Assembly: GCF_008728515.1 (NCBI RefSeq)
Contig: NC_044996.1
Span: forward strand, 119,742,189-119,806,188
Direction: 5' to 3'
DNA from: Papio anubis
Lineage: Eukaryota > Chordata > Mammalia > Primates > Cercopithecidae
DNA length: 64,000 nt
The notes under the pieces were generated by a model. It was not told the DNA's origin. It ran no database searches and saw only the letters and a list, made by a program, of their open reading frames with translations. The position numbers were made by a program, and so were the translations under genes. Positions within the stretch are counted from its first letter, which is position 1, and each line of letters opens with the position of its first letter. Below are positions 23,004 through 34,029 of the stretch, one piece after another.

Positions 23004-24547
23004 GTAAATTGGTACCAAGAGTGGGCACTGCTATAAGGATACCCAAAAATGTGGAAGCAACTTTGGAACTGGGTAATAGGTAGAGGTTGGAACAGTTTGG
23101 AGGGCTCAGAAGAAGACAGGAAAATGTGGGAAAGTTTGGAACTTCCTAGAGACTTGTTGAATGGCTTTGACTAAAATGCTGATAGTGATATGGACAATGA
23201 AGTCCAGGCTGAGGTGGTCTCAGATGGAGATGAAGAACTTGTTGGGAACTAGAGTAAAGGTCACTCTTGCTATCCTTTTGCAAAGAGACTGGTGGCAATT
23301 TGCCACTTCCATAGAGATCTGTGGAACTTTGAACTTGAGAGAGATAGTTTAGGGTATCTGGTGAAAGAAATTTCTAAGCCACAAAGCATTCAAGTGGAAG
23401 CACAGCATAAAAGTTTGGAAAATTTGCAGCCTGATGACGCAATAAAAAAGAGGAATCCGTTTTCTGAGGAGAAATTCATGGTGGCTGCAGAAATTTGCAT
23501 AAGAAACAAGGAGCCAAAATGTTAATCGCCAAGACTATGGGGAATATATCTCCAGGGCATGTCAGAGGTCTTTATGGCAGCCCCTCTCATCACAGGCCGG
23601 GAGGCCTAGGAGGGAAAAAAATGGCTTCCTGGGATGGGCCCAGGGTCCCCCTGGCTCTGTGCAGCCTCAGTACATGGGAACCTGTATCCCAGCCACTCAA
23701 GCTCCAGTTGTGGCTGAAAGAGGCCAAGGTACAGTTCAGGCTATTGCTTCAAAGAGTGCAAGCCCCAAGCCTTGGCAGCTTCCATGTGGTGCTGGGCCTG
23801 CAGGTGCACAGAAGACAAGAATTTAAGTTTGGGAACTTCTGCCTAGATTTCAAGGGATGTATAGAAACTCCTCCATGACCAGTCAGAAATCTGCTGCAGG
23901 GGTGAAGCCCTCATGGAGAACCTCTGATAGGACAGTGTGGAAGGGAAATGTGGGCCTGGAGCCTCCACACAGAGTCCCCACTGGGACACTGCCTAGTGGA
24001 GCTGTCAGAAGAGGGCCACTGTCCTCCAGACCCCAGAATTGCAGATCCATCAATAGCTTGCACCATGCACCTGGAAAACCCACAGACACTAAATGCCAAC
24101 CTGTGAAAGCAGAAGGAGTAGGGTTGTACCCTGCAAAGCCACAGGGACAGAGATGTCCAAAGCCATGGGAGCCCACCTCTTGCATCAGCATGACTTGGAT
24201 GTGAGACTTGGAGTCAAAGGAGATCATTTTGGAACTTTAAGGTTTAATGACTGCCCTGTTGGGCCCTATTGGATTTCAGCTTGCATGGAGCCTGTAGCCC
24301 CTTTGTTTTGGCCAATTTCTCCCATTTAGAATGAGTGTACTTACCCAATGCCTGTACCCCCATTCTATCTAGGAAGCAACTAACTTGCTTTTGATTTTAT
24401 AGGCTCATAGGTGGAAGAGACTTGCCTTGTCTCAGATGAGACTTTGGACTTGGACTTTTGGGTTAATGCTGGAATGAGTTAAAACTTTGGGGGACAGTTT
24501 GTTTTGAAATGTGAGGACATGAGATTTGGGAGGGGCCAGAGGCAGAA
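23004..24547 (+). pseudogene. MST internal region (MaLR, gag-like remnant, non-coding)
   Basis: Directly after the 5' LTR is a primer-binding-site-like string (TTGGTACCAAGAGTGGG, about 23009-23025). Just before the 3' LTR is a purine-rich tract (24526-24547), as in a proviral layout. Short frames of 60-127 codons (for example 23161-23352, 23292-23525, 23495-23878, 23857-24204) overlap in different registers and resemble scraps of the MaLR internal reading frame; none is a full protein. GC content is higher than in the surrounding DNA. Not expected to make a product. Confidence 0.85.
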
Positions 24548-24920
24548 TGATATGGTTTTGCTTTGTGTTCCCACCCAAATCTCACCTTGAATTGTAATCC
24601 CATAATCCCCATGTGTCATGGGAGGGACCTAGTGGGAGGTAACTGAATTATGCGGGCAGTTCCCCTCATGCTATTCTCATGATAATGAGTGAGTTCTCAT
24701 GAGATCTGATGGTCTTTTAAGCGTCTGGCATTTCACCTACTGGCACTCATTCTCTCTCCTGCCCCCCTGTGAAGAGGTGCCTTCTGCCATGGTTGTAAGT
24801 TTCCTGAGGCCTCCCCAGCCATGTGGAACTCTGAGTCAATTAAATGTTTTTGAAAGGACACAAAGATAGATGTGTACCCGCCCCCCACCCGCTACACCCT
24901 TGTTCTGCTCTCTAATCTTT

Positions 24921-25016
24921 GCACATACCAGAGATTTCGTAAGTTCTGTGAGTACCTGGTTTTCTGCACGTACCAGAGATTTTGTTTTGCACATACCAGA
25001 GATTTTGTAAGTTCTG
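24921..25016 (+). promoter_or_regulatory. Enhancer-like direct repeats in the U3 of the solo LTR
   Basis: Three copies of a unit built on CATACCAGAGATTT: full copies at 24921-24948 and 24989-25016, and a shortened one at 24966-24983 with CGTACC. Repeated blocks upstream of the TATA box are typical of gammaretroviral enhancers; activity is inferred only. Confidence 0.75.
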
Positions 25017-25206
25017 AGGCAAGGTCACAAGACGTGTTTAAGTAAGATAAACTCTTGCTGCCATAAACCTGCTCTCCCGCCTCAAAGTTTGAACCAAAAT
25101 ATCAGAAATGGCGGGAACCAATCATAGTTAGCCAAATCGCCTTGTTCAAACACTAGCCAATCATATATCTGATTTGTATAATAACTCTATGCCCACTTTT
25201 CTTAGG

Positions 25207-25214
25207 CTATATAA
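25207..25214 (+). promoter_or_regulatory. TATA box of the solo LTR
   Basis: CTATATAA sits 80 bp upstream of the AATAAA signal and downstream of two CCAAT boxes, the expected order for a retroviral U3/R boundary. Confidence 0.75.
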
Positions 25215-25293
25215 CATTGTTCGGAGCTCAGTGGGGGAGCTCTCCTGCCTGTCTCGTTTCGCGAGCGAGGGAGAGTTCCAGGTTCGAACCTGT

Positions 25294-25299
25294 AATAAA
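25294..25299 (+). promoter_or_regulatory. Polyadenylation signal of the solo LTR
   Basis: AATAAA just after a 14-bp palindrome (25279-25292) and before a T/G-rich stretch. A second AATAAA lies near 25350 in U5. Confidence 0.7.
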
Positions 25300-25435
25300 G
25301 ATCCTTGCTGCTTAGCTTTGACTCTGGACTCTGGTGGTCTTCTTCGGGGAATAAACGGTCTGGGCATAACATTTTCTTTATAAATTACCCAGTCTCAGGC
25401 ATTTCTTTATAGCAGCATGAGAAAGGACTAATACA

Positions 25436-27142
25436 TTCGACTAGGTAAACCTTTAAAATACTCTCCAATGCTCTAATTCTATAACTTTCAAAGGCCCCCG
25501 AGCTTGGAAGTTTGTAAAATGAAACAAGGAACTGGTTAGTTTGTAAAGACAACAAAAATTAGAAGAAATCAGAATGTAGTTGACTGGATCTATTGGGTCT
25601 GGTATTGAGCTCCTGAATACAACTATAAGAAATTATAGAATTGAGTGGAATGAAGAAGGGGTTATAATACTAAAGAGAAATTTTCTCACATTTTTTTCCC
25701 TAAGGCCAGAGTTGTATAGTCCTATTGGACAGCAGAGTTCATGCTTTGTTTTACCCTTGTGTTTAAACAATGTCCAAAGTATGACATGAAATAAAGAGAA
25801 GAATGATGTCCAAGACTGCTTTGGCCAGCATATCACAAATGACAAATAGACCCATGAGAAATAGTATATTCCTGCAAACAAACAAAAGAGCAGTTATGAA
25901 AATAGCGCTCAGTCCTACACTAAACCACTCCCAAAAAAGGACTAAAAGAATGCAATCAGTGCATTTTCAGAGTTTAAAATTGTTATCCACAGATTAGCGA
26001 CTCAGAATTCCAATGTGCTTTATGTTTTTCTCCCTCCCTCATATAAATGAGCTTAGCCTAGGCTCTCACTAAGGTTGTGGGCTTTTAGAATTCTGCTTTT
26101 GCTTGCAATTGATAGGATTTTTCCCTTTTTTCAAAAGAAAAAAAATGCATTAAAGATTTCATTCTTTATAGTTTTCCAAACAACATGAGCTCAGCAAACA
26201 GATTTAGTTTTAAAAGTAACTTATCAACATTGACAGCGTTCTCTTAAGAACAGCTGTTGCCTCATAGACTACAGCATGAACATACCCCTGAATTTAGAAA
26301 CAATTCTGCTTAGAAGGAATATTGCACATTTAGCACCACCCTCCCCTTAATTACCAAAGACATTTGCATGAAAGCCTGATCTTTGTTTGGCAACTTCACC
26401 TTAATATTCTCTTCCAGGTTTTTAAGTTTAAGTCATGAAAGGTATCATTCTGTAATGATGGCGTTTAGCTTGCAAAGAAAGAGTTATCTTCCCTTTGCAT
26501 GCCTCAGTCTAACAGGCCATTTTTGACTTTTAGAATTGCTTTTTCCTTTCTCTTACAGAGTTGGCTATCAAAACTAGTTCTTTTGCGATCCTAATTGTGA
26601 GCTGCAAGGTCACATGAGTTTTGGCTCTGACAGTATAAATGAATTTATAAAGGAAGATACTATTCTTCATTCTTTTAATGTTTGAGATGCTAAGAAGAAT
26701 TTGCATAATATGTGCTTTGCAATTTTTGTAAAATGCCATGCTACACTTTTACAACTGACATAAGTCTTAAGGGTACTGGGTGCATAAAGCTATGCATCAT
26801 AATGTATGAGAGGAGAGGCTGGTGAAGGAGTTAGAGAAAAGCAAAATAAAAAATATTGATGTAATAAACACTAAAATTCTCTCACTGTTCGTTCAGAGTA
26901 ATTGCTTATGATATAGAGTGGTTTCTGCACACTATTTGCCTCCTACATATGTCTCAAAATAAATTCCTACTGATCATTGGGAGCTTACTGTTCAAATGAG
27001 CAAAGTTGACATTCACAAATGATTATTTCAAAGCCTTACAAACTTTATCATTTCCTATATTAATGTACTGTATGTGCACACAAAAAGAGAACTAAGCAAG
27101 TAAAATTTTTAGCCTTTCATTTTATTATGAAATGTTTTAGGA
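25436..27142. other. Unassigned AT-rich intergenic sequence
   Basis: No repeat family or gene recognised. Frames at 25580-25789 and 25633-25881 overlap on opposite strands and appear to be chance. Confidence 0.6.
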
Positions 27143-27266
27143 ATTAAATATTATTCTAAGGAAAATAGAAATAAGTACATAATTGAACATTATTCTCAGG
27201 AAAATAGAAATAATTAAGCACATAATTGAATATTATTCTAAGGAAAATAGAAATAATTAAGTACAT
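27143..27266. repeat. Short minisatellite, three units of 39-43 bp
   Basis: Units starting AATTAAATATTATTCTAAGG (27143), AATTGAACATTATTCTCAGG (about 27181) and AATTGAATATTATTCTAAGG (about 27224), each continuing AAAATAGAAATA. The first unit lacks four bases (ATTA). Few differences between units suggest a recent tandem duplication. Confidence 0.9.
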
Positions 27267-27774
27267 AAATTAAGGCAGGCATGATGAGTTCTTAGTCAGC
27301 AGAGCATGACATGCCCTAAAGAGGACAGGATAACTTTTCTTAGAGACAGCCTTAAGTAGGTAAGTATAATGAGAGTAAAAGAATAGATGAAGGCAACACA
27401 AAGAATAGGCTCAGAGTGCAACAAACCACTTGCTGTTTGTTTCAGCTTGGAGTAAACCCTAAGTACAGTATTCCTGAGGACATATCAATATCAGTAACGA
27501 ACTAGCATAAAAGAATAAAAGGAATAAGGTTCTCCATATAAGATCTAGCTCATTTTTATTGCTTATGAAAATCAGAATTATTTCCAGCATTTAAAAATGT
27601 TAGGTAAGTTGGCACAGCTTATACAAAAAGACAAGCGCATAAAAATGCATTGCATACATACAGTGTGGTGTCATGAGTAGTTTTCCTTTTCTCCTTCTTG
27701 CTGTCTGCATCTTCCAAAAATTGTAAAATGAATATTCAATTACTCAGGATGGACGAGATTATGCAACCCTGGCA
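27267..27774. other. Unassigned intergenic sequence
   Basis: Nothing recognised. Confidence 0.55.
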
Positions 27775-28080
27775 AATAACCCCCCAAATCTCTATAGTTT
27801 AGCACAACAAAAGACTATTTCTCACTCATGTCACACATCCAACATGGGTCAACAGGAGTGTTTCTGTGTTGGTCACTCAGAAACTTGGCTAATGAAGGTA
27901 TCATTTGAGCAAATGTCTCCATAACAATAGTAGCAGTAGAAAAGGAGTGCAAATCTCAAATTTTCTCTTGAAGTACTACTTGGAAGTAACATTTAGATAT
28001 TCCATTCACATTTCACAGGGCAAAACAAGCCACACTATCACACTTACCACCAAATGAAATGGGGAAGTACAATCAATCCT
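27775..28080. repeat. Old interspersed repeat, class uncertain (LTR- or MER-like)
   Basis: AGCACAACAAAAGACTATTT, ACACATCCAACATGGGTCAA and AAATGAAATGGGGAAGTACA occur in an order I recognise from a common ancient human interspersed repeat, but I cannot name the family. Edges are approximate. Confidence 0.5.
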
Positions 28081-29059
28081 ACCATGTACCCAGAGAGCCA
28101 GAAATATTTTTTAAAAAGCATTAATGTCTGCTAAAAAACACTTATTACCCACAAATTATATTTTTATATTATTTTTATATTTTTGAAAGCACACATATAT
28201 ATCTTTATAAAATTGAGACAACATTTGCACACTATTTTATCAACTGATTTTTGTCTTTTAGCATCAGATAAATATTTGCAGTATGAAACATTCCAATACA
28301 CATTATTAAATCCTATAGATGACACATATTTTATTTAAACAATCCTCTACTACCGGACTTTTAGTTCTTTCTAATGTTCTTGAAAAGAATAATAAAGGAA
28401 TAATGAATTGGATGACTGAAAAGAAAATATATGTAGAAGAAAAGCAACTTGAACATGATGGTAAAGTCTCCAATAGGAAGTCAGGAGAGAGAAAACCTGG
28501 CCTGCAAAGAAGTAGTAGTCGCATTGATGCTTTCATTGAAGCTTTGGGCGGTAGACCTCACACACATAGATTCACAATATGAGGTTAACAGAAAGAAACC
28601 TTGAGAGGATTTCATGTATAATCCAAAAACACTAGCAAAAGGAAGTATAGAGTGATTCAGTTTTGGATTGATGATACTCCACACTCCATACCATACATCA
28701 AAAATTAGAGGTCAACCATGTTACACAGACCACAGCTAAAAGTCATAATCTAAAATCTATACAAAGATAACTAAAACATCATAACAAGAAAACAGAAATT
28801 ATGAATAATTCAAACAAATAATATAATTATTTGTATTTCAAACAAAATTATGCCCCTCAATTGGCAGAGCATCTCCTTTGAGTTATTTTTCCAATAACAG
28901 TGGAATATTTGGCCTGGTACCTTCACACAAGGTTCTCAATTAAGTATTTATTGAACTTATTCCCAGGTTCTGAAGGAGATACAGAGTAAATGATAGACTT
29001 GTGTATAAGATACCTGTGGAATCAAAATTAGCACATGGAAGACATCTAAAGAATAATTA
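28081..29059. other. Unassigned intergenic sequence
   Basis: Nothing firmly recognised. Opposite-strand frames at 28306-28536 (-) and 28319-28582 (+) overlap and have no recognisable domain. Confidence 0.55.
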
Positions 29060-29500
29060 AGTTCACCATGGAACTGGCTATTAGGGCCAGCAAAACAAAG
29101 CAAGTTGTTTGTGAGTTAAAACATTATGAAAGTTGTAATCACAGAAGGTGGGATTTGAGCACAATGCTGAATGATAAGCAGCAGGAAGTTAAAAGGTTCT
29201 TAAATTGGGGAGGAGGACAGGTTGGCATTACACAGTCATCATAGAAATTATTGCAAAATGCCAGTAGGGATAGGTAGACCTGCTGATCTCATATGGAGGG
29301 TGCTGGGAAATGCAACTGGAAAGTGAGGATGGAAAATAAAAGTTTTAAAAATAGGAAAGTCAGGATGGTACCAAAGGATGGAGGTCTCTGAAAAGCAAGA
29401 AGTAGCTTTTGAGAATTCTCATTAAATGTTCTCAAAAAAAAGAATGATCTAATGAAAGTGATGTTTTAATTAAGTTAGTCAGATAGTGATAACCCTGACT
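29060..29500 (+). repeat. Probable L2 LINE remnant
   Basis: GGTGGGATTTGAGCACAATG and the later block with GAATGATCTAATGAAAGTGA recall the L2 3' half. Highly diverged. The L2 3' end at 29700-29830 lies just beyond the CA repeat, which supports one L2 copy. Confidence 0.45.
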
Positions 29501-29532
29501 GATTGAAATCGCATTCCTTCCCCTCAAGCAAC

Positions 29533-29534
<2 letters not shown>

Positions 29535-29565
<31 letters not shown>
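29535..29565. repeat. (AC)n microsatellite
   Basis: About 15 pure AC units. Confidence 0.95.
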
Positions 29566-29566
<1 letters not shown>

Positions 29567-29699
29567 TAAGCGCATATAAACACATACAGGCAAATAATAG
29601 TGTCCTTTATTCTTCAGCCTACCATAGGACTTCAGATATGAAATAGTAAACATAATAATAATAAACATAACATTGGTGTCTATATATTCCTTAACTCTA

Positions 29700-29832
29700 T
29701 CTCTATCACTACACATTGCATCTCTAAGGTAGGGACCATGTCTTATGTATCTTTATATACCCAGTCCTTAACACAGTATCTACCACACAGACAGCAAGCA
29801 TTGAATACATGATTGAAGAAATGAAAGTAGGG
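29700..29832 (+). repeat. L2 3' end
   Basis: TAAGGTAGGGACCATGTCTT, CCCAGTCCTTAACACAGTAT and ATTGAATACATGATTGAAGA follow the L2 terminal consensus (a 'gggcagggaccgtgtct' to 'ttgaatgaatgaa' pattern). Confidence 0.72.
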
Positions 29833-29879
29833 AAGATCACATAGTCCTCATTCTGAGCATACCAAGTGTTTGAAACAGG

Positions 29880-30385
29880 ATTTGATTTAGAAAAAGAACT
29901 AAAGTGTTAGTTCCCTTTCTCCATGTGCCTGATATCTTCCATTTGGCCCTCCAGCCTCCAGAGCCATACTCCACTTTTCACCATCCTGCTCTATACCTTG
30001 AAAAGCTAACTTGTATATATCAAAACAGAATTTCTTTCCATTTGAGTTTAGTCAGTTGGAGAATGGACAGAAGGAGGAAAGCAAAATATTTATACTCTAC
30101 ACCTCCAAAACCACCATGGCTAGATCATATCCCTTAATCAAAGGTCACGGCACTTCCCAAGGTTGCCAGCTTGACAGGAATGTCTATCCTTGTGGATAGA
30201 ACTGCATCCTCTCCTCATCCTTTTATACCTAAAGATGGTAAAAGTTTAGCTGTTACTAGCAATTCCCTTATAGCTCTACTGCACCTAGACATATTTGTAA
30301 ATAGCCCCTTTCTAAATAAACTGTCTTCAAATTATCCTTCTTAGAATGTGTCATTTGCTTGCTGCTGGGCCCTTGACTATTTAAC
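29880..30385 (+). repeat. LTR-like sequence (tentative)
   Basis: The right part (TTTCTAAATAAACTGTCTTC, then AATGTGTCATTTGCTTGCTG and CTGGGCCCTTGACTA) looks like the polyadenylation/U5 end of an old ERVL-type LTR. The left boundary and family are unknown. Confidence 0.42.
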
Positions 30386-31565
30386 TTCATTTTCTTCTAG
30401 GATGAGGAAAGGCAAGAAAAGCTACTCAGTGAGGAAAGACATTTCTGTAAAGAACCTTTTTAGAGGTTGGTCCAATTTCGCATCTAGAATTGTATGAAAA
30501 ATTATTGAATTAAATTATCACTTCCTCTAACATTCTCCACAGATGGGAAACTAAAGTACAGCATATTGATAAGAGATTCACAATAAACAATATTTTAAAA
30601 TTTTAGATAAATAGAAACATTTATACACATTCGTAAGAAATAATTTTTAGTTGCTGTACTTTGGGCTCATTAAGAACACAAATCCATTGACCTTTTTACT
30701 TTTTCCCAATCCATCAATCCATTAGCCTTCTTTACTTTTTCATCTTCCTCCTTGGCCACCACAGAGCACACAAAACCAAAGGAAAAAAAAAAAAAGAAAA
30801 AAGAAAAAAAAACTTAGGCAAATACCCTAACTCTGTAGCCCATCTATGTTTTCATTGCACCCATCAAGGTAAACCTCCAATCTGGATGAAACCAGGTATT
30901 TGCTTTGTCTAAGCCAGCACCAGGTCAGCTAGGTGCCACTGAAGAAGGTCATACAATGGGGCAAACTGGACTCCAATAAATTCACAATGGTAATCTCAGT
31001 GGGAACAACCCACACTTAGCAGAATTCTTGTGTTTCTTTGATCAACTCCTGAGCTCAAAAAGTTTTCCAAGCCATCTCTATTCTCTTCCAACTCCTGATC
31101 TCTACTTTTCCTTCCAGTTTAAAATACGACCATGCCAAATAATTCACATAAGTGCTGAGATTATCAACAAAATATGAACATTCTAGCACCTACCACAACT
31201 AAACAGTGTCCTTCTTCTTTCCTCATGTTTCAACAGAAAAGGTAAACCATGCCACCTGTATCTTGAACATCATCCCCTTCCTTATATTCAGGAATATCAC
31301 TCCCATAGAATCTCCTCCTCTGTATGTTCATCTATTCCCCTTAACAAGATCCTCACCATTAGGATTTAACCATACATGTCTCATCTGTCTTTTGCAAATA
31401 CATGTTTCATATATTTCTAACTATTCATGATAATCTCATATCTCTCCAACACTACCTTATCATGTAAGAATTATATCGTGCAGCTCCAGGATCTTTGAAT
31501 TTCTAAGAATAATTGATATTTTATTCCCATTATCTTGGTCTTTAGCGTGCCTCACAACTGTATTA
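30386..31565. other. Unassigned intergenic sequence with an A-rich tract
   Basis: A-rich simple sequence at 30781-30812. Otherwise nothing recognised, including around the 74-codon frame 31206-31430. Confidence 0.55.
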
Positions 31566-31578
31566 AAAATGGCTGGAG

Positions 31579-31873
31579 GGCCTGGCACAGTGGCTCATGC
31601 CTGTAATCCCAGCACTTTGGGAGGCTGAGGCGGGCGGATCACGAGGTCAGGAAATCAAGACCATCCTGGCTAACAAGGTGAAACCCCGTCTCTACTAAAA
31701 ATGAAAAAAATTAGCCAGGCATGGTGGCGGGCACCTGTAGCCCCAGCTACTCAGGAGGTTGAGGCAGGAGAATCCCCTGAACCTGGGAGGCGGAAGTTGC
31801 ATGGGCCGAGAATGCACCACTGCACTCCAGCCTGGGCAACAGAACAACACTCCATCTCAAAAAAAAAAAAAAA
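31579..31873 (+). mobile_element. Alu (AluS/Y type)
   Basis: Starts GGCCTGGCACAGTGGCTCAT, contains GGCGGGCGGATCACGAGGTC and ends in a 15-base A tail. The flanks AAAATGGCTGGA (left) and AAAAGCTGGAT (right) look like an imperfect target duplication. Confidence 0.9.
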
Positions 31874-31880
31874 GCTGGAT

Positions 31881-32017
31881 ATGCCAGGTGCAGTCACACA
31901 TGCCTGTAGTCCCAGCTATTCAGGAGGCTGAGGCAGAAGGATGTCTTGAGCCCAGGAGTTCAAGGTCAGCCTGGGCAACATAGTGAGCCCCACATTCCCT
32001 CATTTCTTAAAAAAAAG
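31881..32017 (+). mobile_element. Free left Alu monomer (FLAM-like)
   Basis: ATGCCAGGTGCAGTCACACA to TGGGCAACATAGTGAGCCCC followed by TTAAAAAAAA; only the left arm is present. It directly follows the previous Alu. Confidence 0.8.
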
Positions 32018-32229
32018 TAGAGCCAACCAAAATTTCTACATATAGTAAAAGAAGTGGAAGTAGTCATACATAGCAATAATGAGGCAAGATGTAGGAATCC
32101 CGAGACGCAATAGTTGCAAGGCTAAGAAGACAATTTTTTAAGAAAAGGCAAAGAAAAGACTTCCCTGGGGATGGCTTCCCTTAGAGAATGACAAAAACTG
32201 ATACAAATATGGGAAATAATTGGCTATGG

Positions 32230-33200
32230 AAATAAGGGAGGGAAGAATGTTCCAGGCAGAGAGATACAGAAGGAAGATGAAAATGTAAGAGGGCTAATGG
32301 TCGGAAAAATCATTTGACAGAAGAAAGGACCATGGGCTAGATCCCTGAACTCATGGGAGAAACAGGCGAGAAAGACAGGTAGAAACCACATCATACAGGG
32401 CTTACGGGTCAAGGTAAAACAAACAAAAACCTTTGCCTTTCTTTTAAAAGATTTTTAAAAGTATTGAAGATTTTTAGACAGAGATATTAAGTATCACTTT
32501 TTATAATGGGAAAAAAAATACATACTTTCGACGTAAAGAACAATTTGGACAGGAACAAATTTCTGTCTGGGATGAAGAAAACCAGACAGACTCAAAAGAC
32601 ATTGGGAAAGTAAAATCGGTAAGACTTGGTAAAGGATTGCATATGCAGTTGAGAGAGAGAGGAGAGAGAAGAGAAAGAGGAGAGAGGAGACAGGAGAGAG
32701 AGAGGAGAGAGAGAAGAGAGGAGAGAGGAGAGAGAGAGGGAAAGAGAGGAAGCATGACTCTGGGTATCTTGCTGGCACAACTGGTTAGATCACCAAAATA
32801 AAGACAGATTTGGGAGGAAGATCAGAATTCAAGTCTGGTTGGACATTAGGCATTTGCAATGTCTTTGAGTCATCAGCAAGAAAACGTGGAGTAAACGTTT
32901 ATGTTTTAGAGGAGGTCTCTAGCTACATTTAGATTTGTACATCATCTGTTGTATAGACTTGAAAAGATTATAAAGGGAGAAAGCATAGGGTGAGAAGAGG
33001 AGATGGCCTAGATTTGAGCATTAAAGAACTGCAACGTTTAAAATCTGGGAAGAGGATGATGAACTGGAAGAGAAAGAAAAATGACCAAGAAAATATGAAG
33101 AATAGAACCCAAGAGAAGAGAGGGTTTCAAGAAGGGTTTCATTCTAAGAGAATGAGGACAATGAGAACAGGAACATATCAGTTGCATTTAGCAACCTGCT
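32230..33200 (+). repeat. L2 LINE remnant with an embedded purine tract
   Basis: GAATGTTCCAGGCAGAGAGA, ATCATACAGGGCTTACGGGT and GGGTTTCAAGAAGGGTTTCA match L2 blocks in the correct order. The GA tract at 32648-32751 interrupts it. Frames here (for example 32990-33205) are not L2 protein. Confidence 0.65.
32648..32751. repeat. GA-rich polypurine tract
   Basis: About 104 bp on the + strand that is nearly all purine, made of GAGAGA and GAGGAGA runs with one C at about 32691. The serine/leucine-rich frames on the minus strand here are by-products. Confidence 0.93.
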
Positions 33201-34029
33201 CTTAAGGACTTTTCTGTTCCCAGAAAACTAAAAATATTATAAAGGCACTAATTACATTTTATCACTTCAACATAGTTTTCTAACGTATTGTATATATTCC
33301 TTAGTTCTATTTTTTATTCACAAAGAGTCTACTGGCATAAGCCATGAGCAAGCAGTCAGAGCTAAAGAATCACTATTTTCAGCCCATTTCCACTGCTGTC
33401 TCAATTATACTAAGTTTATGAGACAAAAGCATCTTTTCAATAGTATTAGCATTTTTAAATTTTTTTTCTCATTTTAAAATACTAGCAGCATAAATGTAAT
33501 GAAGACTAATATTGAAATAATTACTTAATAGACAAAGATGGTATGATGCAAACTGCCACAAGATGAGTCATAATTCAATAGCTTGAAATGTTTATCAATT
33601 CATGTATAAAAATATGAATTTCATTAGTGGCACATGGTGAAGTGGTTAATATCTAATGTATAAAATGTAAGTGGTTAAAAAGACAAATGTTTGAAAGTTG
33701 AGGTTTACCTGTATCTTAAGTATACAATTTAAATTCACGGAAATGTCTTCAAGGGATAATTTAAAGAAACAGGGAATTTAAATACTTTCAATTCTAACTT
33801 TAATTTAAAATTAATTAGCATACAGTTTTGAGAATTCCCTTCTTCCTATACCATATTCACAGTAAAAGTCAAGAATCCTTTTATTACACATAGGGAAATA
33901 ATATTCAACGTATGGATATCGCTTTGGATCAACTGTAATACAAGTACAGATACTGTAAGGTAGGTTTTAGATATACTTTCCCACATGTAGGACATGTAAG
34001 TACAAACACACTTTTACAATTCAAAATAC
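33201..34029. other. Unassigned AT-rich intergenic sequence
   Basis: Nothing recognised. Confidence 0.55.

Larger units (their letters stand above)
24851..25371 (+). mobile_element. Solo LTR of an ERV1/gammaretrovirus-like element inside the MST 3' LTR
   Basis: Begins TGAAAGGACA and ends GGCATAACA (TG...CA ends), flanked by a 4-bp duplication TTTT (24847-24850, 25372-25375), the length typical of gammaretroviral integrases. Visible parts: three direct repeats in U3, two CCAAT boxes (25118-25126, 25157-25161), a TATA box CTATATAA (25207-25214), a CpG-bearing R/U5 start (TCTCGTTTCGCGAGCGAGGG) and AATAAA at 25294-25299. There is no internal retroviral sequence, so it is a solo LTR left by recombination. 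Family not identified. Well-preserved control motifs and CpGs suggest a fairly recent insertion. Confidence 0.88.
22647..25435 (+). mobile_element. Complete MST (ERVL-MaLR) provirus with LTRs and internal sequence
   Basis: The 5' LTR (22647-23003), an internal region of about 1.5 kb and the 3' LTR (24548-25435) are in proviral order. Possible 5-bp target copies are TTGTA (22642-22646) and TTCGA (25436-25440), with two changes, as expected after long decay. The 3' LTR is split by a foreign 521-bp solo LTR; without it the two LTRs have nearly equal length (about 357 and 363 bp). MaLR internal regions do not code for reverse transcriptase, and none is seen. Confidence 0.92.
24548..25435 (+). repeat. 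MST 3' LTR, interrupted
   Basis: Two parts: 24548-24850 and 25376-25435, which together align with the 5' LTR. The gap is the ERV1-type LTR with its duplicated TTTT. Confidence 0.9.

Noticed and set aside
23857..24227. Frames of about 115 codons on both strands
   Set aside because: They overlie the MST internal region and overlap on opposite strands; no conserved domain.
25270..25292. GGTTCGAACC resembling a tRNA T loop
   Set aside because: It is part of a palindrome in the ERV1 LTR, with no other tRNA arms.
27143..27266. CRISPR-like spaced repeats
   Set aside because: The units are directly tandem without spacers, there are only three, and the DNA is primate.
32494..32780. Serine/leucine-rich minus-strand frames
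   Set aside because: They are translations of the GA-rich purine tract.
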